From JBIICS01 sp044238735 (lineage in GTDB: Bacteria > Bacteroidota > Bacteroidia > UBA4408): a stretch of 31,908 nucleotides of DNA. The notes beneath the pieces are model-generated. The model saw only the letters and a list, made by a program, of their open reading frames with translations, did not search any database and was not told the DNA's origin. The stretch spans positions 1 to 31,908 of the forward strand of contig JBIICS010000014.1 of the NCBI GenBank assembly GCA_044238735.1, written 5' to 3'. Below, in pieces: positions 1 through 7,063 of the stretch (within the stretch, counting starts at the first letter, position 1; each line of letters begins with the position of its first letter). Position numbers and translations under genes: made by a program.

Positions 1-46
1 CGTATCCACCTCTTTCCATTTTGTAAAAATAAAAAATACCTTTTAA

Positions 47-416
47 GGATCCCGGGTCAAGCCCGGGATGACGAAGTTTTTTATACTCATCGTCATTGCG
101 GCCACCGAGCCGCAATCCATTTGGGTTGTTTATTTAATTTAACCACATACAGTATAGATCCCGGGTCAAGCCCGGGATGACGGAGTGTTTTATACTCATC
201 GTCATTGCGGCCACCGAGCCGCAATCCATTTGGGTTCTATATTTAATTGAACCATATACAGTATTGATCCCGGGTCAGGCCCGGGATGACGAAGTGGGGT
301 TTAATATTGTATAGGTCTAATTGATCAACACACAACGTCATTGCGGCCTTGAGCCGCAATCTTTTGTTTGTAATTTATTTCTGGTAAAAAGATTCCGGGA
401 CAAGCCCGGAATGACG
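47..416. repeat. REPIN-like tandem array of paired palindromes
   Basis: The gene-free left end holds two kinds of short palindrome that alternate. Type A has an ATCCCGGG/CCCGGGAT stem (copies at 47-73, 157-182, 266-291 and 391-416). Type B has an ATTGCGGC/GCCGCAAT stem (copies at 91-118, 200-227 and 336-361). Read on opposite strands, both types begin CGTCAT and end at ATC or ATCC, so each A-B pair is head to head with CGTCAT facing inward, like a REP doublet. A1 to A2, A2 to A3 and B1 to B2 are each exactly 109 bp apart; the third B is displaced and A4 stands alone. I see no coding sequence in 1-510. Similar GTCAT-hairpin-ATCC repeats are scattered in many bacterial genomes. The REPIN label is inference from structure. 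Confidence 0.85.
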
Positions 417-510
417 AAGCGGGTAGAAGAATGCTTCGAGTTATAAACGATATATCGAGTCTAGTTTTAAATAAAACGGTTTCAATCCAAAACTTATTTA
501 TTTTTACAGC

Positions 511-1317
511 ATGATAAAACTTAACCTTAATAAACCATTAGTTGTATTTGATTTAGAAACAACCGGTGTAGATGTTGCTACCGACCGTATTGTAGAAATA
601 TGCATGATTAAAGTAATGCCAAATGGCGAACGGGATATTAGAAGTCTGAGAATAAATCCAACAATTCCAATCCCTCTTGTTTCCTCCAAAATTCACGGCA
701 TTTATGATGAGGATGTAAAAAACTGCCCAACTTTTAAAGAAGCGTCAGGCACGATTCTTGCTTTTTTCGGAAACGCCGATCTATCCGGTTATAATGCTCT
801 TAAATTTGATATCCCTCTATTATTTGAAGAATTTTTAAGGGCCGATATTGAGTTCGATATGAAGAACCGCCGTTTTATTGATGTCCAGAACATCTTTCAT
901 AAAATGGAAAAACGGACTTTAAAAGCAGCTTACAAATTTTACTGTGAGAAAGAACTGATTAATGCACACAACGCTCAGGCCGACACTGAAGCCACTCTTG
1001 AAGTGCTATATGCGCAAATAGAACGCTATCAGGATAAGGAATTCTTGGACGACAACGGAAAACCGGTTGTTCCGGTAAAAAACGACATGCAATGCTTACA
1101 TGAACTCAGTAAAATGAACACTAACCTCGATTTTGCAGGCAGAATTATTGCAGACGAAAACGGCAATGCCTTATTTAACTTTGGAAAACATAAAGGAAAG
1201 AAGGTAACTGACGTGTTAACTCTGGAACCATCCTATTACAGCTGGATGATGAATGGAGATTTTCCTTTGTACACTAAGAAAATCTTAACCAGCATAAGGC
1301 TGGGATTAAAAAAGTAA
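511..1317 (+). CDS. DnaQ-like 3'-5' exonuclease (DEDDh family)
   Basis: This is a 268-residue exonuclease-domain protein related to the proofreading epsilon subunit of DNA polymerase III. The three Exo motifs are visible: DLETTG with D14 and E16, the NALKFD segment ending in D100, and HNAQAD with H153 and D158, which is the DEDDh arrangement for two-metal hydrolysis of 3' ends. After the nuclease fold, residues 224-230 read FGKHKGK, the start of a small C-terminal module found after this fold in related Bacteroidota proteins. There is no polymerase or GIY-YIG partner domain. The family assignment is firm; whether it acts in replication proofreading or in another repair or RNA-processing role cannot be told here. 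The gene stands alone before a terminator, and a TATTTTTA sequence at 499-506 may be a weak -7 element. Confidence 0.88.
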   Translation: MIKLNLNKPLVVFDLETTGVDVATDRIVEICMIKVMPNGERDIRSLRINPTIPIPLVSSKIHGIYDEDVKNCPTFKEASGTILAFFGNADLSGYNALKFDIPLLFEEFLRADIEFDMKNRRFIDVQNIFHKMEKRTLKAAYKFYCEKELINAHNAQADTEATLEVLYAQIERYQDKEFLDDNGKPVVPVKNDMQCLHELSKMNTNLDFAGRIIADENGNALFNFGKHKGKKVTDVLTLEPSYYSWMMNGDFPLYTKKILTSIRLGLKK

Positions 1318-1330
1318 ACGACTAGAAACA

Positions 1331-1358
1331 AAAAACCCCGACCAAATGGTCGGGGTTT
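1331..1358. terminator. Bidirectional intrinsic terminator
   Basis: An 11-bp perfect stem (1333-1343 with 1348-1358, AAACCCCGACC and its complement) encloses a 4-base AAAT loop. It has an A-run on the left and T-rich sequence on the right, so it can end transcripts from both sides. It sits between the convergent exonuclease gene (stop at 1317) and the lipoprotein gene (stop at 1378). Confidence 0.9.
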
Positions 1359-1377
1359 AATTTATAATAACAATAAT

Positions 1378-2046
1378 TTATTGTTTCGAATATGTAGCAT
1401 CACCATTACCTAAACCACCACCAGCAGTATAGTTGATTTTTAAGATTTTTCCAGTAGCACCATCGTAAGTTCCTGATCCAGAAACAGTAACAGTACCAGA
1501 TTGACCTTGTACACCAACTGTTTGGCTTGGGATATTGATAGAAGCACCTTCAACTGTAGCAACGATGTTTTGGTTAGCAAAACCTCCAAAATTAGTAAAT
1601 AATAATTTGTTGTAATCGGTAGAAGATTGAGCAACAGTAACGTTATAATTATAAGTACCATTACCGTTAGGAATTGTTGAACCAGTTACCACATCAGTAA
1701 CGGCATAAGTTCCTGCTAATTTATCAGACTTAACTTTAACGGTTCTTTTAACTTGAGTAGCTGCATTTCCTGCTTCGTCTGCTACATCGTAAGTAAGCGT
1801 GTAAGTACCAACTTTTTTAGTATCTACAGAACCAGTAACCACAATTTTTGAAGAAACATCGCCATCGCGATCGTCTTCTGCAGTTGCGCCTTCATCTGTA
1901 AAAGCAGCACCTAAATCAAGAGTAGATTCGGCGGCACCTTTTAATGTTAATACTGGGGCTGTAGTGTCGTCTTTTTTACAACCGGTTAATGTTACTGCAC
2001 CGGCAACTAAAACCATAGCAGTTAAGCTTAAAATTTGTTTTTTCAT
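1378..2046 (-). CDS. DUF5011/Ig-like domain lipoprotein
   Basis: This is a 222-residue predicted lipoprotein. Residues 1-22 form a signal peptide ending in a TLTG-C lipobox with C23 as the lipidated cysteine. The residues after it (CKKDD) resemble the lysine-acidic export signal described for surface-exposed lipoproteins of Capnocytophaga and relatives, so an outer-surface location is plausible. Residues about 30-105 look like an Ig-fold DUF5011 domain, with the typical TAPVLTLKG opening and a TYTLTYDVADEAGN core. The last 110 residues are rich in Gly, Thr, Asn and Ser and look all-beta, but I cannot name their family. It is divergent from the next lipoprotein gene. The biological role is unknown; substrate binding or surface adhesion would be guesses. 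Confidence 0.8.
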   Translation of the reverse strand: MKKQILSLTAMVLVAGAVTLTGCKKDDTTAPVLTLKGAAESTLDLGAAFTDEGATAEDDRDGDVSSKIVVTGSVDTKKVGTYTLTYDVADEAGNAATQVKRTVKVKSDKLAGTYAVTDVVTGSTIPNGNGTYNYNVTVAQSSTDYNKLLFTNFGGFANQNIVATVEGASINIPSQTVGVQGQSGTVTVSGSGTYDGATGKILKINYTAGGGLGNGDATYSKQ

Positions 2047-2084
2047 TGTGTATTGTTTTTTTGTTTTTTTAAAATTTAACCAGA

Positions 2085-2092
2085 CAAAAATA
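2085..2092 (-). promoter_or_regulatory. Possible -7 promoter element for the DUF5011 lipoprotein
   Basis: On the minus strand these bases read TATTTTTG, a full match to the Bacteroidota TAnnTTTG -7 consensus, 38 bp before the start codon at 2046. I see no TTG at 17-23 bp upstream, so the -33 half is missing and the call is tentative. Confidence 0.45.
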
Positions 2093-2098
2093 TAATTT

Positions 2099-2131
2099 TT
2101 TGCGAATTAAGAATGATTTTTTATAGTTTTG
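2099..2131 (+). promoter_or_regulatory. Bacteroidota-type promoter (-33/-7) for the QDSI-repeat lipoprotein
   Basis: TTTG at 2099-2102 and TAGTTTTG at 2124-2131 match the -33 (TTTG/TTG) and -7 (TAnnTTTG) elements recognised by the Bacteroidota primary sigma factor, with a 21-bp spacer inside the accepted range. Transcription would begin near 2137, giving a leader of about 27 bases before the ATG at 2164. It is one of the few promoters in the window where both halves are recognisable. Confidence 0.7.
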
Positions 2132-2163
2132 CATGTTATTTTTAACCAAATTAAACTCAAAAC

Positions 2164-2556
2164 ATGAAAAAATTATCATTTTTAGCTGCTGCCATCGCTA
2201 CTTTAGCCATCGTAGCTTGCGGGCCCAGCAAAGAAGAATTAGAAGCAAAAGAAAAAGCTAAACAAGATTCAATAGCTGCTGCTGAAGCTGCTGCTAAAGA
2301 AGCTGCTCGTCAGGATTCAATCAAAGCTGCTGAAGAAGCTGCTATGAAAGCTAAACAAGATTCTATAGCTATGGCTGATTCATTAGCTAAAGCTGCTGAG
2401 GCTGCTAAAGCTGCTGCAAAACCAGCGAGCAAACCTAAGGCTAAAGCTCCTGCTAACGGCGGAAGACCAGGTGCAACTAAAGAAGGTGCTTCAACTGATG
2501 CTCCAGTAAAAAGCGTTAATGGTAACGGTGGAAGAGCCGGTGCTACTAAACAATAA
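2164..2556 (+). CDS. Ala/Lys-rich QDSI-repeat lipoprotein
   Basis: This 130-residue protein has a short signal peptide and an AIVAC lipobox with C19 lipidated. The mature part is low-complexity. QDSI occurs at residues 34, 50 and 65 (spacing 16 and 15) within an Ala/Glu/Lys-rich stretch (about 23-86) that should form a long helix or coiled coil. A Pro/Lys/Ala linker follows, then two copies of NGGR(P/A)GATK at 98-106 and 121-129. Lpp-like stalks and periplasmic spacers have comparable helices, but I recognise no named family. The Lys-rich tail could bind peptidoglycan, LPS or nucleic acid; that is speculation. The gene has its own promoter and terminator, so it is monocistronic and probably well expressed. 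It is certainly a gene; function unknown. Confidence 0.8.
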   Translation: MKKLSFLAAAIATLAIVACGPSKEELEAKEKAKQDSIAAAEAAAKEAARQDSIKAAEEAAMKAKQDSIAMADSLAKAAEAAKAAAKPASKPKAKAPANGGRPGATKEGASTDAPVKSVNGNGGRAGATKQ

Positions 2557-2577
2557 ATTTTAAATTTCCATATTGTT

Positions 2578-2605
2578 AAAAGAGCTGCAATATTGCAGCT
2601 CTTTT
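2578..2605. terminator. Bidirectional intrinsic terminator
   Basis: A perfect 28-base palindrome (2578-2591 pairing with 2592-2605) has the core AGAGCTGCAA and ends in A and T runs on its two flanks. It follows the lipoprotein gene and reaches the stop codon of the asparagine synthase gene, so it can serve both convergent transcripts. Confidence 0.88.
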
Positions 2606-4536
2606 TATTTTAACCAAATTGCAGAAACTATTAATTTAAATATTCTTGGGTTATTAGTCAGAGTGAGATAATTTATTTGGCTATTTATCCATTTATAATC
2701 CAATAATTGGTTTTCTGACTCAAAGAAGCTTTCAGTCTTTAGGATTTCTCTAATCCAATCATTATTCGGCGTAGTATATCCCATTTTATCCTTTCGGTTA
2801 TATACCGAGGCAGGAATTGAATCTTTTATACTTTCCTTAAGCAAGGATTTCAAATTAGCGTTTCTGATTTTATAATTTCCCGGAACAGAAAAGGCGAGGT
2901 TTATCAAATGAACATCGTCTGCAAAGGGCGTTCGTGATTCTACCGAGTGCCACATGGAACAACGGTCTTCACATTTTAAATACGACTTTAAACGGTGGTT
3001 ATAGGTTTCGTAAAAAAGATAGTCATTTAAGCCTGGGGTACGTTCAAATAAAACCGAACGATGATGGGCAAGACGCTCTAATATTTTAGGCTCTAAATCA
3101 AGGGGCAAAGCATTTATTTCGGGGTGTATCTTTCTTAAAACTTTTAATTGCAATGAAGGTGGAAGTGTAAAGAGTTTAAAATCGGCTAACCACCTTTTAA
3201 TTAACGAAGGAATATTTACATTACTAAGATTTCTTATAAACTGAAAAAGACCTTCATTCTTAAATTGCTCTGCAAAATAAGGCACTAAATGCACGGGATA
3301 TCCTCCAAACAACTCGTCGCTCCCCTGTCCGTCTAACAATACCTTTGTATTATTTTCCTTGGCTAAACGCATTACAGAGAATTGCGCGTAAGTAGAGGTA
3401 GACCATATCGGAATATCCTGCGAGTAAATAAGATCATGTAAATCTTTCGCCAGCATTTCTGCATTAGGCTCAACCGAAAACCAATTACCATTACTTAAAC
3501 GGGCTACTTCTCTTGCATACGGAGATTCGTCAATCTCTTTTTCTTGCATAGAGGCCGTAAACAAGTTTAGCGGGTATTTGCTTATACCGGATGCAATCCC
3601 CACAATGGCACTACTGTCGGTTCCGCCACTTAAACACGATCCCACTTCTACATCGCTTCTTAATCTTAGCTTAATGGCATTCGTTAAAGTTTCGCTAATT
3701 TGCTCTTTGTATTGGTTAAATTTATTTTCAGAATACTCTTCAAATCGATTATTTATATCGATTGTGAAATACTTATTTATTTTTATTTCACCATTATGCA
3801 GATTAAAAAATAAGTTATGACCCGGAAATAATTCCTTAATTCCTTTGTATACTCCCTCTTCCTCTTGCTCGTACTGATCTAAAACAAAATAGTCAATAAA
3901 GGCATCCACATTAATTTCCTTTGAATAAAATGAAGTAGAAAGAAAAGCCTTTTGCTCACTTGCAAAGGAAAATAACTGATCCTCTTTATAAAAATAAAAT
4001 GGTTTTACTCCCAATCGATCTCGCGAAGCAAAAAGAGTATTTTTTATCGGATTATAAATAACAAAGGACCACATACCATTGAACCGCTGTACACAACTTT
4101 CTCCCCACTCAATGTAAGCAGCAAGAATTACTTCCGTATCCGTACTCGAAACAAAATGATGTCCAAGTTTCTCTAGTTCGGTCTTAAGTTCAAGATAATT
4201 ATAAATTTCGCCGTTAAACGTAATCCAGTGGTTCCGATAACATAACGGCTGATGACCGGTTACAGATAAATCAATAATACTGAGTCTGCGGTGCAACAGC
4301 GCAAATGATGCCGATGAATTTTCTATTTCCAATTTCGGCGCATAGGATATGCTGGAATTATAGTATTCTTTAGGGGTATCAATACCACCATAGGAAACCA
4401 ATTTATCCAAAACTTTAAGCAAATAACCTTCGTCATCAGGACCCCTGTGTCGGATAGTTTTGCTCATCGCCTTAATATCCTGAACCAGATTGTTTGATTC
4501 ACTGCTAAGAGATATTATTCCGGCTATTCCACACAT
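2605..4536 (-). CDS. asnB: Asparagine synthase (glutamine-hydrolysing) family protein
   Basis: This 643-residue protein is a full-length class B asparagine synthetase homologue. It starts MCGIAG, so C2 after Met removal is the glutaminase nucleophile of the N-terminal Ntn amidotransferase domain (about 2-210). The synthetase domain carries the PP-loop SGGTDS at 303-308, which binds ATP for adenylating the acceptor carboxylate. The usual reaction turns aspartate, glutamine and ATP into asparagine. The gene starts 4 bp after the flippase stop and follows a glycosyltransferase, so it sits at the end of a glycan-synthesis run. AsnB paralogues in such loci can instead amidate sugar carboxylates. 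I am sure of the family, less sure of the acceptor, so the symbol is provisional. Confidence 0.85.
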   Translation of the reverse strand: MCGIAGIISLSSESNNLVQDIKAMSKTIRHRGPDDEGYLLKVLDKLVSYGGIDTPKEYYNSSISYAPKLEIENSSASFALLHRRLSIIDLSVTGHQPLCYRNHWITFNGEIYNYLELKTELEKLGHHFVSSTDTEVILAAYIEWGESCVQRFNGMWSFVIYNPIKNTLFASRDRLGVKPFYFYKEDQLFSFASEQKAFLSTSFYSKEINVDAFIDYFVLDQYEQEEEGVYKGIKELFPGHNLFFNLHNGEIKINKYFTIDINNRFEEYSENKFNQYKEQISETLTNAIKLRLRSDVEVGSCLSGGTDSSAIVGIASGISKYPLNLFTASMQEKEIDESPYAREVARLSNGNWFSVEPNAEMLAKDLHDLIYSQDIPIWSTSTYAQFSVMRLAKENNTKVLLDGQGSDELFGGYPVHLVPYFAEQFKNEGLFQFIRNLSNVNIPSLIKRWLADFKLFTLPPSLQLKVLRKIHPEINALPLDLEPKILERLAHHRSVLFERTPGLNDYLFYETYNHRLKSYLKCEDRCSMWHSVESRTPFADDVHLINLAFSVPGNYKIRNANLKSLLKESIKDSIPASVYNRKDKMGYTTPNNDWIREILKTESFFESENQLLDYKWINSQINYLTLTNNPRIFKLIVSAIWLK

Positions 4537-4540
4537 AAGG

Positions 4541-5779
4541 CTAAATTAATTTTTTTAAATTATTTAAGTCGTTAAGCTGTGGAATTAAAATTTTAAACGA
4601 CTGTTTAGCCTTATAACAATAAATTACAAAAATTAATAAGCCGGAAACGATGTAGGAAAGGGAGGTTATCCACGAAGCCGACTGTATTGTTAAATCATCC
4701 TTGTAAATGGAGAAAAGAATAACGGTAATTATGGAACTCATAAAAACCGAAAAGGTATTGTAATAATATATTCCCTGACCGGAAAAATAATGGCCATATA
4801 TGAGCATTAAATTAAAAAATATGGTTCCTGAACTAAGGATAAACAGTGGTGTTTTAATCGTATAAAAATCGGGTCCGAAAATATATACATAGAATACTGC
4901 GGGTAATAAGTTAGCCACCAGCAATGCAAAAAGGGTTAGCAATAAAGTAATTCTGCCTAACACATTCGTTAACTTAACCGATTCCTGCGCATCGTGGTGA
5001 TTGGCAATCTTGGCATATTGTACCGTAGCAAAACTATTGGTAATTAACCAGATTGCTTCTGCGATTTGAACCGCATTAGAAAACACACCCGTTTGAAAAG
5101 GTCCGATATTGCGCGTAATAGCAATAAAAGCATAACGCGTACTAATTAAATGAAACACGTGTGCGATCTGATTGCTAAAACCCAGAAACACGAGCTCTTT
5201 AAAACCAGCAGAAGGCAATGCTTGTTCACGTGATGATTTTATAAGTGTATAAACACACATTAACACTGTTACGATATAAGTTAAAATAAGAGCAGCCGGA
5301 TAATAAACACTTTGCCTTGCTGCATAATTAAAAAACACCATCAAGGAGGCCAGTATTAAAAGAGCCTGAAGTATATTAAGAATACTTAGGAAATAAAATT
5401 TTTCAATAGCACTAAGAATTTTCTGTAGAAGAGAATTAACTGAAGCCAGAAATCCAACCGTTAAAATAACAGGAATAGAGTAGACATCCTGCGGTTCCAT
5501 TATATAAGCAAAAACTGAAAAAAGAATTGAAGTTAGTAAAGTCCAGCCTATAGATGGTAACAACAACGATTTGAGATTGTATCGAGGAGTAAGAAATACC
5601 AGGGTAGAGCCACCAACAAACTCACTTAACACCACCATAAAACCAACATACGTTATAAAAACAGAGGCCTCCCCCTTTCCGCTTGCACCCAAATACTGAG
5701 ATAGAGCAATAATGGTACAGAAGTTAAGGACTGCCGAAGCAACCCTTGATCCCAATGTTTGTATAACCTGTTTAAGCAA
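4541..5779 (-). CDS. Wzx-like polysaccharide flippase (MOP superfamily)
   Basis: This 412-residue, very hydrophobic protein has about a dozen predicted membrane helices and the N-terminal pattern of the oligosaccharide flippase family, with an early SQYLGASGKGE segment after the first helix. Such proteins move lipid-linked oligosaccharides across the inner membrane for O-antigen, capsule or exopolysaccharide assembly. The start codon is TTG (5777-5779); an in-frame stop lies only five codons further upstream and the next Met is at residue 48, inside the transmembrane core, so TTG is the only sensible start. An A-rich stretch precedes it in place of a Shine-Dalgarno sequence, as is common in Bacteroidota. 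It is followed by the asparagine synthase homologue and preceded by a dispersed palindrome. Confidence 0.82.
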   Translation of the reverse strand: MLKQVIQTLGSRVASAVLNFCTIIALSQYLGASGKGEASVFITYVGFMVVLSEFVGGSTLVFLTPRYNLKSLLLPSIGWTLLTSILFSVFAYIMEPQDVYSIPVILTVGFLASVNSLLQKILSAIEKFYFLSILNILQALLILASLMVFFNYAARQSVYYPAALILTYIVTVLMCVYTLIKSSREQALPSAGFKELVFLGFSNQIAHVFHLISTRYAFIAITRNIGPFQTGVFSNAVQIAEAIWLITNSFATVQYAKIANHHDAQESVKLTNVLGRITLLLTLFALLVANLLPAVFYVYIFGPDFYTIKTPLFILSSGTIFFNLMLIYGHYFSGQGIYYYNTFSVFMSSIITVILFSIYKDDLTIQSASWITSLSYIVSGLLIFVIYCYKAKQSFKILIPQLNDLNNLKKLI

Positions 5780-5838
5780 TCTTTTTTTAGTTTGTTAGTG
5801 TATGTTTTTCAATTTTTAACTCTCTGTTTAACTGTCTA

Positions 5839-5894
5839 CCCTTCGATAAACTCAAGGTGACAGATATATTGTCAGGCTGAGCTTGTAGAAGGCC
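5839..5894. repeat. Dispersed inverted repeat, copy 1 (degraded)
   Basis: Two arms (CTTCGATAAACTCA and its imperfect complement) enclose a perfect inner pair TGACA/TGTCA. The same element recurs at 10842-10894 with a similar sequence. It starts 8 bp after the stop codon of the glycosyltransferase gene and could form a terminator-like hairpin in the minus-strand transcript. Elements with the core TTCGACAAGCTCAG are, to my knowledge, scattered in many Bacteroidota genomes. Confidence 0.8.
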
Positions 5895-5901
5895 TCTTTC
5901 G

Positions 5902-7059
5902 TTAATTTAATAATTCTTTATACAACTCTAAATGTTTATTTCTAATGATATCCGGATGAATGGTCTTCAAGATATTCTCCTGTATCTGCTCTGCATCAAA
6001 AAATTTGTTATCGTTTAAAATTAATTCCATTGACCCTTTTAATTGCTGAACATTTTCAACCTCAACTTTAAGAGAATTGCTCTCGTCGAGCATTTCCGCT
6101 ATACCGCCAACGTAAGTAGAAATAACAGGTGTTCCGCAGGCTAAGGCTTCTAATATAACTACTGGCTGATTTTCGTATCTGCTAAACATAATTAAAGCTG
6201 CTGAGTCTTTTATAAGTGAAGCTAATTCTACACCCTTTTTATTACCTACGAATACGACTTGACCACTCAGACCTAAATCGCCAACTAATTTCCTTAACTC
6301 CATTTCATCACCACCCGAACCCACAATTATAAGTTGTGTCTGATTATTTTGTTTAACAACTTCCGCAAAAGCCCTGATAATTCCGCATATATTTTTCTGC
6401 CTGTCGTCTAACGAAGAAATATGAATAAAATTGTTTGGATTAATTTTTTTATCACTGACCTTAAAAACCTGCAAATCAACAGCGTTGGAGATTACCACAT
6501 TTTTAAATTTTAAACTGTGCTTACCCATAGCTTCTGCTAACTGTTTGGATACTGTTATTACAGTGTTTGCATTCTTAATAATTAATTTCGTAAATAATTT
6601 TCGAAATGCACCTTTATAATTTCCATCCTCGGGTTGGTAACCTGTCCAATGCTCGGTAACCACTAGCTTTACCCGGTTTAGTTTAACAAAAAACCATACC
6701 AAGGATGCCATTGGCAATATAGTGTGTAAGTGAACAATTTGAGGTGATCCAATTTTTTTTTTAAATAATTTTATCGCTTTAAAAAAGCCAATAGTTATAA
6801 AAATTAATTTAAAAAAAGAGTTCTTTTTTATTCGAATTTCGATTTCGTTTAAATTATCTTCATCATTTAAGACAATTTTCAAACCCTCTTTAAATTGCGC
6901 GCTTATATTAAAATAAATAACCCCTTGTTTTAAGTCCTCTTGAAGTAAAATAATATGTTTTCTTATGAAAATACCCAACATTGGTTTTTCTTTTGTTGGG
7001 TACCACGATGCAAAATGAAGCACTATAGGTTTTTTGCCTAACCCCATATTATCCCACAT
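5902..7059 (-). CDS. Glycosyltransferase family 4 (GT-B fold)
   Basis: This roughly 385-residue protein begins with the family-typical segment KPIVLHFASWYPT and carries the C-terminal GT4 signature EALACGTPVI, which binds the nucleotide-sugar donor, followed by GGIAEML. It should transfer a sugar onto a glycan or lipid at the cytoplasmic face of the membrane; donor and acceptor cannot be told. The open frame could begin at a TTG at 7089, but that would overlap the OmpA gene by 26 bp. I prefer the ATG at 7059, which lies 4 bp after that gene's stop and would allow translational coupling; an ATG at 7047 is the other option. With the flippase and AsnB homologue downstream it suggests a small surface-polysaccharide set. 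Confidence 0.85.
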   Translation of the reverse strand: MWDNMGLGKKPIVLHFASWYPTKEKPMLGIFIRKHIILLQEDLKQGVIYFNISAQFKEGLKIVLNDEDNLNEIEIRIKKNSFFKLIFITIGFFKAIKLFKKKIGSPQIVHLHTILPMASLVWFFVKLNRVKLVVTEHWTGYQPEDGNYKGAFRKLFTKLIIKNANTVITVSKQLAEAMGKHSLKFKNVVISNAVDLQVFKVSDKKINPNNFIHISSLDDRQKNICGIIRAFAEVVKQNNQTQLIIVGSGGDEMELRKLVGDLGLSGQVVFVGNKKGVELASLIKDSAALIMFSRYENQPVVILEALACGTPVISTYVGGIAEMLDESNSLKVEVENVQQLKGSMELILNDNKFFDAEQIQENILKTIHPDIIRNKHLELYKELLN

Positions 7060-7063
7060 AAAG

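Noticed and set aside
47..416. CRISPR array
   Set aside because: The repeats are long, of two kinds, with AT-rich near-identical spacers rather than unique ones, and no cas gene is nearby.
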